This document shows positions 34,381 to 42,691 of a stretch of DNA of 64,000 bases, piece after piece. A program made the translations under genes and the position numbers. A model generated the notes under the pieces. The model did not search any database. It had not been told where the DNA came from and saw only the letters and a list, made by a program, of their open reading frames with translations. Numbering within the stretch: the stretch's first letter is position 1; each line of letters opens with the position of its first letter. Source of the DNA: Gordonia jinhuaensis (lineage in GTDB: Bacteria > Actinomycetota > Actinomycetes > Mycobacteriales > Mycobacteriaceae); contig NZ_BMGC01000007.1 of the NCBI RefSeq assembly GCF_014639795.1, positions 1 to 64,000 of the forward strand, in the 5' to 3' direction.

Positions 34381-35268
34381 ATGCACCAGGATGAGCGGAG
34401 ACAACAGGGGCACGATGCACGATCCCGGATGGCCGACTACACGATAGTGGCGTCACTCGGCGCTGCTGCCAACGGCGAACTCTTTCTCGCCACCCCACCG
34501 CCACGACTGCGCCTGTCGACCGACCGAGTGGTGATCAAGGTGTTCGACGCGGTATGCGATGCCGCCGCCCACCGACGTGGGGTGCGGGAACTGCGCGCCT
34601 TCGCCGCCGTCACATCGCCTTATCTGGCAAGGGTTTTCGATGCGACACTGTCCGGGCAGTTCATGTACGCCATGGAGTATTTCCCGCTCGGTTCGCTGGG
34701 AGAGCCCACCGCGCCACTCACACGGTGCGAGATCCTGTCGGTAGCGGCAGATGCGACTCGCGGCGTCCATGCGCTACACGAAGCGGGCATCGCCCACGGG
34801 AACATCACCCCGTGGGCGATGATGATCGCGAGCACGGGAGGGCAGACGGTCGGCGGACGGATCTGCGATCTGGGGCTGTCGCGCGCACTGACCACGAACG
34901 ACCCGTTGACGAGCTTCTCTCGGCCACATGCGGTGTCCTACGTCGATCCCGTTCTCCTGAGCACCGCGGCGACTCCCTCTCGCGCGACAGACATCTGGTC
35001 GCTCGGTGCCTCGCTGCATTTCGCTCTCACCGGCGAGACCGTGTACGGCGCCGACTTCTCCGACCAGCCGCTCCTGGCGGTGCGGGCGGCTATGTCGGGG
35101 CATGTCACGGTGTCGGCCCAGCTCGATGACGCAAACGCCGAGCTGATCCGATGCTGCCTGGGCGATCCCGGGGCACGGCCGTCAACGGCTGCCGAACTCG
35201 CCGACCGGATCACTGCACTCGGAGTCGGGTCGACCACACGGTCTGCACCTGACGGTCATCATATGTGA
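34381..35268 (+). CDS. Protein-kinase-fold protein, predicted pseudokinase
   Basis: 295 residues from the ATG at 34381, 4 bp after the antiporter stop; MADYTIV at 34429 is an alternative start. Kinase fold with a loose glycine loop (LGAAANGELFLA), the VAIK-type Lys53 (VVIKVF) and Glu70 of helix C. The catalytic loop HRDxKPxN is changed to HGNITPWAM (139-147): the catalytic Asp is Asn, and the following Lys and Asn are lost. The DFG motif is DLG with Asp163 kept, and ATDIWSLGA of the C-lobe is intact. The fold and nucleotide pocket are thus partly preserved while phosphotransfer should be lost. Last gene of the FHA/antiporter operon. It may act as an ATP- or ligand-sensing scaffold. No membrane segment or PASTA domain. 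Confidence 0.82.
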   Translation: MHQDERRQQGHDARSRMADYTIVASLGAAANGELFLATPPPRLRLSTDRVVIKVFDAVCDAAAHRRGVRELRAFAAVTSPYLARVFDATLSGQFMYAMEYFPLGSLGEPTAPLTRCEILSVAADATRGVHALHEAGIAHGNITPWAMMIASTGGQTVGGRICDLGLSRALTTNDPLTSFSRPHAVSYVDPVLLSTAATPSRATDIWSLGASLHFALTGETVYGADFSDQPLLAVRAAMSGHVTVSAQLDDANAELIRCCLGDPGARPSTAAELADRITALGVGSTTRSAPDGHHM

Positions 35269-35316
35269 GAGGACCCAGGCTTGACACGGTGTCGCACGCA
35301 TGTTCGACTAGACGCC

Positions 35317-36390
35317 ATGCGTTGGGCGGGCCAAGACATCGACGCCGACGACGGCGCTCTGCCCGGACTCGGCCGGGCCGGGTTGGTCCGGTCGATTCAG
35401 ACTCCCGAATTCGAGGGAGTCACCTTTCACGAGGTGCTGTGCAAGTCCGCGTTGAACAAGGTCCCGGAGGCGTCGAATCTCCCTTTTCAATTCACCGTCA
35501 ACACCTTTCGCGGCTGCACCCACGCCTGCCGGTATTGTTTCGCGCGTCCCACCCACGAGTATCTCGACCTCGATGCCGGCTCCGACTTCGACCGACAGAT
35601 CGTGGTCAAGCTCAACGTTGCGGCGGTTCTGCGCCGCGAACTGCGGCGACGCTCCTGGCATCACGACCACGTCGCACTGGGCACCAACACCGACCCCTAT
35701 CAGCGCGCCGAGGGGCGCTACCGACTCATGCCCGGTGTGATCACCGCACTCGCCGAATCGGGTACCCCTTTCTCGATCCTCACCAAGGGAACGCTGCTTC
35801 GACGTGACCTGCCGTTGCTTCGCCTTGCCGCGCAACGGGTCCCGGTGTCGGTGAGCATCTCCTTGGCCATCGCCGAACCCGATCTGCAGCGTCAGATCGA
35901 ACCGGGAACACCGTCGCCACGGGCACGACTGGAGTTGATCAGGGCGGTCACCGAGGCCGGGTTCGACGTGCACGTGATGGTGGCCCCGGTGATCCCCTAT
36001 CTCACCGACTCGAGCGCCCATCTGGACACACTGCTGTCCTCGATCGCCGAGGCCGGAGCCACCAGTGTGAGCGCCTTCGCCATGCATCTGCGCTCGAGTA
36101 CCAAGCCGTGGTTCCTGTCGTGGCTGGCCGACAATCACCCAGCACTACTACGCAAGTACCGAGTGCTCTACGGTCATGGCGCCTATGTGAGTCCGGAGTA
36201 CTCGGCGTGGCTGCGCGCACGGATCGATCCGCTGATCGACAGATACGGCCTACGGCCCGCAGCGAGCGAGGGTGCCCCGTCGCGCGGCAGCGCGCTGACC
36301 GGGGACCACGAGCTCAACCCGACGAGTGCACTCCCCGAACCCCAGACGGCAGAACCCCAGACGACAGAACCGGTCCTCACCCTCTTCTGA
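35317..36390 (+). CDS. Radical SAM protein (Rv2578c/SplB-like)
   Basis: 357 residues from the ATG at 35317 (MRWAGQDIDADDG); TTG at 35281 would add 12 residues. The cluster motif CTHACRYCFAR near 73-83 is CxxxCxxC, binding a 4Fe-4S cluster that cleaves SAM. The N-terminal block GVTFHEVLCKSALNKVP and the motif GTNTDPYQRAEGRY are typical of the actinobacterial family related to DNA photolesion (spore photoproduct lyase-like) proteins, whose substrate is unknown. The C-terminus has a low-complexity Pro/Thr/Glu tail. It follows the pseudokinase gene by 48 bp but is conserved separately in other actinomycetes, so it need not belong to that module. Confidence 0.85.
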   Translation: MRWAGQDIDADDGALPGLGRAGLVRSIQTPEFEGVTFHEVLCKSALNKVPEASNLPFQFTVNTFRGCTHACRYCFARPTHEYLDLDAGSDFDRQIVVKLNVAAVLRRELRRRSWHHDHVALGTNTDPYQRAEGRYRLMPGVITALAESGTPFSILTKGTLLRRDLPLLRLAAQRVPVSVSISLAIAEPDLQRQIEPGTPSPRARLELIRAVTEAGFDVHVMVAPVIPYLTDSSAHLDTLLSSIAEAGATSVSAFAMHLRSSTKPWFLSWLADNHPALLRKYRVLYGHGAYVSPEYSAWLRARIDPLIDRYGLRPAASEGAPSRGSALTGDHELNPTSALPEPQTAEPQTTEPVLTLF

Positions 36391-36405
36391 GTGTGAGGAC
36401 CGGTT
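36368..36405. terminator. Terminator hairpin spanning a stop codon
   Basis: AACCGGTCCTCAC (36368-36380) and GTGAGGACCGGTT (36393-36405) form a perfect 13-bp stem; the 12-base loop contains the radical SAM stop codon (36388-36390). It probably ends transcription of the long plus-strand run that begins at 28 kb. Confidence 0.75.
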
Positions 36406-36456
36406 CGGCCTGCCGTGCGGCTGATTCATCGCCCGCTGATCACGCGGGACAGAGCG

Positions 36457-38034
36457 CTACGCCGGTTGGCCCTGCGGTTTCTGCGTGGCGTGCGGAGCAT
36501 GACTGACCACGAAGTCCTCTCGACGGACGAGCGCCATCGCACACAGGCCACCGATGATCGCGACGATGCCGCTGACGAGGAACAGCGTGTTGAGTGCGTC
36601 GGCGAATGCCGAGTGCACCGCCTCCCCTACCACCGCCCGATCAGCCGGCGGCAGCGTCGTGATGATCTGTCCGATGGTGCCGTTGTGCGCCGCATCCGAC
36701 AGTTCCGAGGATCTGCTCGCGACCGGTGTCGAGGACAGGTGATCGCGCATCGACGAGCTGACCAGGGCACTGAAGATCGACCCGTACACCGCGATCCCCA
36801 CGGCTATACCGACCTGTCGGAAGGTGTTGTTGATCCCCGACGCCATGCCCGATCGGTGCACCTCGACCACTCCCACCGCAGTCGACGCCAGCGGCGGGTT
36901 CACCAGACCACTTCCGATTCCGGCGATGATCAGACCGGGGATGAGGTGGGTCCAGTTGGAGTCCTTGGTGATACCCATCATCAGCAGCAGTCCCACACCG
37001 ACGAGCAGCAGACCGGGCCCGATCAGCCAACGCACCGGGACATGGGCCGACACCCGCCCCGAGATGGTCGCGAACACCATGATGCAACCCGACATCAGCA
37101 GCAGCCGCACGCCGGTTTGCAGTGACGTGTACCCCAGTGCGTCTTGCAGGTAGATCACCAGATACAGCAGCATCGCGAACAGTGAGCCGTTCATGGTGAA
37201 GGCGGCGATCGAGCCCCCGACGAAGGTCGGCGTACGGAACAGCGACAGGTCGAACATCGGCTCGGATACCCGCATCTCGATCACCACGAACGCGATGAGC
37301 AGCACCGCGGCGACGATGAACGACGTCACCACGACGGCGTCACCCCACGATCGCTGTCCGGCCTCGGTCAGTCCGTAGACGAGGGCGAGAAGGCCGACGG
37401 TGAAGGTGAGAACGCCTGGCCAGTCGATCCGTCGGGCGTGCGGCGACTTGGACTCGTCGACGCACGCCAGCGCGATGACGATCGCGATCACGCCGAACGG
37501 CACGTTCACCAGGAAGATGCCGCGCCAGCTGATCCCGGTGGTGATCAGACCGCCGAGAATCGGGCCCAGTGCCACGGACACACCGGTGATCGCACCCCAG
37601 GCCCCGAAGGCGACCCCGCGCTCCTTGCCGTGAAATGTCGAGGCCAGCAACGCCAGTGATGTGGAGAACAGCATCGCGCCGCCCACACCCTGGATGGCTC
37701 GGGAGGCGATCAGCATGTTCGGGTCCTGGGCCACACCGCACAGCACCGATCCCAGGGTGAAGATCACCAGACCGATGACGAAGATCCGTCGCCGACCGAA
37801 TCGGTCGGACAGCGATCCCGAGGTCAGCAACAACGCTGCCAGCGCGAGCGCATAAGCATCGGTCACCCACTGCAACTGGCTGAAGTTCGCGCCGAGCGAG
37901 CGCTGAATATCGGGAAGCGCGACCACCACGATGGTGATGTCGAGCAAGAGCATGAACGTCGCCACGCAGACGACGACCAGCGTCCACCATTTACGTTCCA
38001 TTACCAGGTGTTCACTTTCGACGGAGAAATCCAT
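36457..38034 (-). CDS. DHA2-family multidrug-type MFS exporter
   Basis: 525 residues from the ATG at 38034; MERKWWTL at 38001 is an alternative. 14 TM helices. Motif C-like region with GAWGAITGVSVALGPILGG near 150-168, motif A GSLSDRFGRRRIF near 78-90, and LDITIVVVALPDIQ (motif D1) near 30-43 mark the 14-TMS drug:H+ antiporter group (EmrB/QacA). Substrate unknown. It is divergent from an Lrp-type regulator, which probably controls it. The end of the protein is a His/Gln/Pro-rich tail. Confidence 0.87.
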   Translation of the reverse strand: MDFSVESEHLVMERKWWTLVVVCVATFMLLLDITIVVVALPDIQRSLGANFSQLQWVTDAYALALAALLLTSGSLSDRFGRRRIFVIGLVIFTLGSVLCGVAQDPNMLIASRAIQGVGGAMLFSTSLALLASTFHGKERGVAFGAWGAITGVSVALGPILGGLITTGISWRGIFLVNVPFGVIAIVIALACVDESKSPHARRIDWPGVLTFTVGLLALVYGLTEAGQRSWGDAVVVTSFIVAAVLLIAFVVIEMRVSEPMFDLSLFRTPTFVGGSIAAFTMNGSLFAMLLYLVIYLQDALGYTSLQTGVRLLLMSGCIMVFATISGRVSAHVPVRWLIGPGLLLVGVGLLLMMGITKDSNWTHLIPGLIIAGIGSGLVNPPLASTAVGVVEVHRSGMASGINNTFRQVGIAVGIAVYGSIFSALVSSSMRDHLSSTPVASRSSELSDAAHNGTIGQIITTLPPADRAVVGEAVHSAFADALNTLFLVSGIVAIIGGLCAMALVRREDFVVSHAPHATQKPQGQPA

Positions 38035-38155
38035 TACCCGCAGTTGACCTGCGGCGATGTCGGGCACCAGTGCCCCGGATGTTTCGGTGTCACCAGTCTT
38101 GCCGGAGGCACCGACGAAAGTCGCATTCGTCGACTCGCCACGTACGCTTGCTGTC

Positions 38156-39217
38156 ATGGGCGCGATCCACATGGGCAATTCCGCCACAATGGACCGGCTG
38201 GACACACAAATCGCTCGCTGCATCCAGATCTCCCCGCGCGTCCCCCTGCGTCAGGTCGCCGACGTGCTGGGAGTGGCCGAACAGACCGTCGCTCGACGAT
38301 ATCGTCGGCTCCGACGCGACGGACTCATCCGCGTGACGCTCGCCTACAACCCGGTGGCACTCGGCGCGACGGTCTGGTTGGTCCGCGTGCGGTGTCGACC
38401 CGAGGCCGTGGACGGAATCGCCGAAGCGCTGGCGCGCCGACGCGACGTCTCGTGGGTCTCGATTCATTCGGCGGGCTGGGAGGTGATGTTCAACCTGCGA
38501 TCAGCCAGCGACGCCGAGAGTGCGGAGTTGCTCACCCGGATCCTGCCGAGTGCAGCTCAGGTGATCGATGTGTCACCCGCGTCGATCCTGCACGTGTTCG
38601 CCGGTGGGAGCCCCACAGATTGGGAGGGCTGGCGGGATGTGCTCACCCGCGACCAGGCTGCCGCGATACGCGCCACCATCGACACCGAACCGGACGAGCG
38701 CACACGATCGGCGACCGCTCCCCCGTTCACCACTCTGACCACCGAGGATCGCCGCCTCATCGAGACGCTCAGCCGTGACGGCCGGACGCCCTACACCTCG
38801 GTGGCCCGCACCCTGGGCACCACAGTGGGGCGGGTGACCCGGCGCGTCGAGGCCCTGATCGCCGACGGTGCCGTCTACCTCGACGTCGACATCGCGCCCG
38901 GCGCCACAGGGAGTTCGTCGACGACAGTGTGGCTCACTGCGCAACCCGCCCGACTCGAGGCCATCGGCACCACGCTGGCCGCCGATCCCGACGTACCCTT
39001 CGTCGCGGCGACGTCGGGCAGGACCAATCTCACCGCCAGCGTCATGTCCGCAGGACAGGCGCAGCTCTACGAGTTCGTCACCGGCTCACTGGCCCGGATC
39101 GAGGGCATCACCGGCTACGAACTGGTACCCCTCACCAGACGGGTGAAACATGCTGCGAGCCTGGTGTCCGGGGATCGCCTTGCGCCGCCGGGGGTTCCGG
39201 TCCGTTCACGCCGCTGA
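38156..39217 (+). CDS. Tandem Lrp/AsnC-family regulator
   Basis: 353 residues from the ATG at 38156 (MGAIHMGNSATMDRLD); ATG at 38189 is possible. It has two complete Lrp units: HTH (about 13-60, LDTQIARCIQ, QVADVLGVAEQTVARRYRRL) with an AsnC effector domain (about 75-150), then a second HTH (about 205-250, EDRRLIETLSRDGRTPYTSV) and second effector domain (about 270-340). Such double proteins form a pseudo-dimer in one chain. The neighbour is a divergent exporter gene 121 bp away. A TANNNT-type hexamer (TACGCT, 38143-38148) about 8 bp before the ATG would fit a leaderless transcript. An amino acid or amine effector is likely. Confidence 0.85.
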   Translation: MGAIHMGNSATMDRLDTQIARCIQISPRVPLRQVADVLGVAEQTVARRYRRLRRDGLIRVTLAYNPVALGATVWLVRVRCRPEAVDGIAEALARRRDVSWVSIHSAGWEVMFNLRSASDAESAELLTRILPSAAQVIDVSPASILHVFAGGSPTDWEGWRDVLTRDQAAAIRATIDTEPDERTRSATAPPFTTLTTEDRRLIETLSRDGRTPYTSVARTLGTTVGRVTRRVEALIADGAVYLDVDIAPGATGSSSTTVWLTAQPARLEAIGTTLAADPDVPFVAATSGRTNLTASVMSAGQAQLYEFVTGSLARIEGITGYELVPLTRRVKHAASLVSGDRLAPPGVPVRSRR

Positions 39218-39235
39218 TGCACCGGCCCATTCGAT

Positions 39236-40627
39236 TCAGTCGACCCGCGCGGCGAGTGCAGCGCGCAGACGTGCGGCGAACTCACGAGAGTCCGCAGTCA
39301 CCAGCCGGCCGTCACGCACCACCCACCGTCCGGCGACCATCACGTCGCGGGGACGCCGGCCCGGCGAGGCCCACAGCAGCCCCGCGACAGGGTCGGCCAC
39401 TCCAGCGTCATGCACATCGGAGACATCCCAGACGCACAGATCCGCAGCAGCGCCGACCCGCAGATGACCCAGTTCGGATCTGCCGAGACCGGCCGCCGAA
39501 CCGGCGGTCGCCATCGCGAGAAGTGCTGTCGCCGAGACGGGTTCGCCGACCAGTCCCGAGACCTGCATCGCCAACCGCGCGTCGGCGAGCAGGTGACCGG
39601 CGTCATTGCTCCCGCCGCCACTGGTGCCGAGGCCAACGCTGATCCCACGGCCGAGCAGACGCGCGACGGGCGCCACACCCCACCCCATCGGGACATCACA
39701 ACCCGGCGCATGGGTGGCGGTGGCGCCCGAGTCGGCGATCAGCGCGATCTCGTCGTCGGTCACCTCGCACAGGTGCGCGATCGTGACATCGGGTGCCAGC
39801 CAACCCCATTCGTCGAGCAGTTCGATCGGTCGGCGCCCGTACCGCTGTGCGGCGATCTCGACGTCGACCTGTTCGTTGGCCTGGGTCCGACGACGCAGAC
39901 CGTACTCGGCAGCCACCTTCGCCAACGCGGCGAAGGTCTCGGGTCCGTCGGCGTGCACACCTGACGGGCCGACGGCGATCTGGAGCATCCCGTCATCGGT
40001 GACCCCCGCGCCGACGTCCCCGGAACGGTTGTCCAGCAGCAGCGCCTCCACGATCGCCGACACGGAGTCGGCGGCCGCCTGGGGATCGTCACGTGCGGTA
40101 CCGCGCACGAATGCCACGCGGGCTCCGAGGGTTCGCCCTGCCTGAGCGGTCGCGGTGGCCATGGCGACCGGATCCACACCGGCCGGCCATGTCAGATGGT
40201 GATCGGCCACGGTGGTGACGCCGTTGAGCAGTGATTCGGCCAGACCCACCGATGCGGCCAGACCGGTGAGTTCGGGGTCGGTGTGCGCGGCAGCGTAGGC
40301 ACCGGCCATCGTGGTCAGCCACTGCGCCATCGGAACGAAGCGGGTGCCCGGAAGTGTGCGGAACGCCGACTGGAGAAAGTGGTGATGTGCGTTGACCAGA
40401 CCGGGTGTGACGATGCATCCCGTGACATCGACGACGTCAGCCGCCACGCCCGTCACAGCGACGTCATCGGCCTTCGAGATGGTCGCGGAGTCGATCACGA
40501 CGTCGCCGGTCGTCACAGTTTGCCCATCGACCATCACCGCTGCCGCACCACGGAGCACGGTTGTCAACGCGCGTGCGGAATCCCCGTCGGCGCTGCGGCC
40601 GGTCACGGCAGGAGAACCATCCGTCAC
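39236..40627 (-). CDS. Amidohydrolase (8-oxoguanine deaminase/AtzB-like)
   Basis: 463 residues from the GTG at 40627, which overlaps the reductase stop (GTGA). Metal ligands: HxH in NAHHHFLQS near 81, His in ANEQVD/IAHLCEVTDDE (about 256-262) and the GCDVPMGWG region. In 8-oxoguanine deaminase and chlorohydrolase relatives the strand 8 motif reads GLGVDGSASND; here it is GLGTSGGGSND, with Ser in place of the metal-binding Asp, as in some AtzB-like members. Predicted role: hydrolytic removal of an amino or other group from a heterocycle. Third gene of the cupin-regulator, reductase, amidohydrolase set. Confidence 0.8.
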   Translation of the reverse strand: MTDGSPAVTGRSADGDSARALTTVLRGAAAVMVDGQTVTTGDVVIDSATISKADDVAVTGVAADVVDVTGCIVTPGLVNAHHHFLQSAFRTLPGTRFVPMAQWLTTMAGAYAAAHTDPELTGLAASVGLAESLLNGVTTVADHHLTWPAGVDPVAMATATAQAGRTLGARVAFVRGTARDDPQAAADSVSAIVEALLLDNRSGDVGAGVTDDGMLQIAVGPSGVHADGPETFAALAKVAAEYGLRRRTQANEQVDVEIAAQRYGRRPIELLDEWGWLAPDVTIAHLCEVTDDEIALIADSGATATHAPGCDVPMGWGVAPVARLLGRGISVGLGTSGGGSNDAGHLLADARLAMQVSGLVGEPVSATALLAMATAGSAAGLGRSELGHLRVGAAADLCVWDVSDVHDAGVADPVAGLLWASPGRRPRDVMVAGRWVVRDGRLVTADSREFAARLRAALAARVD

Positions 40628-41658
40628 AGCTCGAGAACCAATCGCCCACTGGTGCAACGTGATACGCACACCATCATCGACTCGTTCTCGGACTGTTCCT
40701 CCGGGGTCAGCACCGAGTCGCGGTGATCGAGTTCGCCGCTGACCACACCCACCTCACACGTGCCGCACATCCCCTCCCGACACGACGACGGCGCGAGCAC
40801 GCCGTTGTCCTCGAGAACTTCGAGAATGCTCTTGTCCGCCGGAACGGTCAGGGTGTCCCCCGAATACGCCAGCGCAACCTCGAAAGGCTGATTCACGCGG
40901 TCACCGGTGTCCACGACCGTGAATCGCTCGAAGAAGGCATCCACGGCCACCTGATCGGCACACGCCGCCTCCACGTCGGCGATCATCGTCGCCGGACCGC
41001 ACACGTAGACCGCCGTACCCCTCGGGAGGTCACTCAGTGACTCCGCCAGGTCCAGACGGCCGTCGTGTGCACTCTCGTGCACACTCACCCGCTCGCCGTA
41101 CAGTTGCGTCAGCTCGTCGAGATAGGCCATGTCCGCACGGGTTTTGGCCACGTAGATCAGCCGCCACGGACGAGACGCGGCCTGCGCCTGCGCGATCAGC
41201 GGCACCATCGGCGTGATGCCGATGCCGCCGGCCACGAAGACGTAGTGCAGCGCCCTGGTGAGCTGGAAGTGATTGCGCGGAGCGCTGATCGTCAGCGTGG
41301 CGCCCACCGCCAGAGTGTCATGCGCGTACTGAGATCCGCCGCGGCCGTCGCGATGCCGGTCGATGGCCACGGTGTAGGTGGACAGATCTGCCGGGTCAGA
41401 GCACAGCGAATACTGCCGCACGAGGCGTTCGCGCACGCCCGGAGAGCCGAGAACGAGGTCGATATGCGAACCAGGTGTCCACCCGGGCAACTGCGACCCG
41501 TCAGTCGCCGCCAGGGTGAACTCGTCGACCCGGTCGGTCAACGGACGTCGCGCGATCACCGTCACCTCCACCGCGGCGGGTGCGACGGGAGCGGGGGTTA
41601 CCGCGGGATGCGCGGATGATGGTGTACCAGTGGACGATGAAGGTGTACCAGTGGACAT
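40624..41658 (-). CDS. Phthalate-type flavin/2Fe-2S oxidoreductase
   Basis: 344 residues. N-terminal low-complexity Ser/Thr/Pro/Ala region (1-30) with a tandem STGTPSS repeat, FAD domain (RQYSLCSD near 81), NAD domain (VAGGIGITPM near 141, VCGPATM near 222) and a C-terminal plant-type ferredoxin with CREGMCGTC near 296-304 and the fourth Cys in MVCVSRC. This class IA reductase feeds electrons to a Rieske oxygenase or to an O- or N-demethylase. No oxygenase subunit is present in the window, so the partner must be elsewhere or the reductase is an orphan. RBS GAGGAG before the ATG. Confidence 0.87.
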   Translation of the reverse strand: MSTGTPSSSTGTPSSAHPAVTPAPVAPAAVEVTVIARRPLTDRVDEFTLAATDGSQLPGWTPGSHIDLVLGSPGVRERLVRQYSLCSDPADLSTYTVAIDRHRDGRGGSQYAHDTLAVGATLTISAPRNHFQLTRALHYVFVAGGIGITPMVPLIAQAQAASRPWRLIYVAKTRADMAYLDELTQLYGERVSVHESAHDGRLDLAESLSDLPRGTAVYVCGPATMIADVEAACADQVAVDAFFERFTVVDTGDRVNQPFEVALAYSGDTLTVPADKSILEVLEDNGVLAPSSCREGMCGTCEVGVVSGELDHRDSVLTPEEQSENESMMVCVSRCTSGRLVLEL

Positions 41659-41714
41659 AGTGGGAGTCTCCTCGAAGGACGGAATCCCGCGGTCCCAGCC
41701 AGGGCCGTCCGCAC

Positions 41715-42314
41715 CTAGGACGCCTGGACGACGATCAGGCGCGCTGTCGCATCACCGATGACACGCCACCGATGCGGAATGCCGCCAGCGTAGTAGAGGC
41801 TGTCACCGGCGCGCAATTCGACCGGTCGGCCGTCGTCGAGGTCCACCTCGATCGCCCCTTCGACCACATGAACCCACTCATCCTGCGGGTGCCGATAGAA
41901 CTCCCCGAACACCCGGCGCCGCTGAACCTGTTCCTGCGGATAGAAACTCGCGGTCCCGCGCACGAGCAATCTGCTGTACCCGGCGGTGTCGCCGTCGTCG
42001 GCCTGCGGCAGGTGGACACCGGCGTCGGCACGCACGAGATCGACACCGGCAGGCATCTGCGAGTCATCGCGGGCCGCCTGTGCCGTATCGACGCTAAGCA
42101 TCAATCGCACCTGAGTGGTGCCTAATGCTCGGGCGATGCGCTCGAGGGTCAGCATGCTGGGGCGGGCGTATCCACGTTCGAGCTGCGACAGGAATGGATG
42201 CGAGATCCCGGCCTGTTCGGCGACCGCCGTCAGGGTCAACCCCAGTTCCTTTCTGCGACGGCGTATCTCGGCGCCCAGGGATTCCTGCACTGGGTCTGGT
42301 GTATCGAGTGCCAT
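41715..42314 (-). CDS. XRE-family regulator with C-terminal cupin
   Basis: 199 residues from the ATG at 42314; the open frame upstream to 42518 has no RBS. N-terminal HTH_3 (about 12-68, LGLTLTAVAEQAGISHPFLS) and a C-terminal cupin barrel (about 125-195, EWVHVVEGAIEVDL, RAGDSLYYAGGIPHRW). The class is common next to amine, amino acid and nucleobase catabolism genes, where the cupin senses the substrate. It lies between the two divergent operons of the 39-48 kb cluster and is the likely regulator of both. Confidence 0.86.
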   Translation of the reverse strand: MALDTPDPVQESLGAEIRRRRKELGLTLTAVAEQAGISHPFLSQLERGYARPSMLTLERIARALGTTQVRLMLSVDTAQAARDDSQMPAGVDLVRADAGVHLPQADDGDTAGYSRLLVRGTASFYPQEQVQRRRVFGEFYRHPQDEWVHVVEGAIEVDLDDGRPVELRAGDSLYYAGGIPHRWRVIGDATARLIVVQAS

Positions 42315-42691
42315 CCGCGGCGCCTTTCGCGTCGGACCGTTGTCAGCCGGATCGGTGGGTGGTGGGAGAGTTCGGTGAAGCACAGTTCGGTGGAGAAGAC
42401 GGTCAGCCGGGGTGCGCGAGCCCGAGCCGACAGGATATCGGGAGAGCACGGGCCATCCCCATGTACGTACCTCGCGGTACCCCGATGTCACATGAGCGAT
42501 ACCGAACGTAACAACCACGAAATATGACGGTCCTACCGTTCTTCGTTGTTGACCACGTCAACATTTTCTCGCCGCAGCACCGATACTGCGCGCCGAGATC
42601 CCGAACCGCCAACCAGCCAGGGCGAACGGACACGACAACGAGGTCGAACGGCACCTCACACATCACAGCCTCCGGAAGGCGACACACGCGC
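42315..42691. promoter_or_regulatory. Divergent control region of the 39-48 kb cluster
   Basis: 377 bp without a gene, between the cupin regulator (minus) and the cytosine-deaminase-like gene (plus). It is visibly more A+T-rich around 42490-42570. An imperfect inverted repeat, ACAACCACGAA (42511-42521) against TTCGTTGTTG (42543-42552), is a candidate operator; CATGTACGTAC near 42470 is another short symmetrical stretch. Confidence 0.35.

Noticed and set aside
34381-35268. Active Ser/Thr kinase phosphorylating the FHA protein
   Set aside because: Catalytic Asp of HRD is Asn and the conserved Lys and Asn of the loop are absent.
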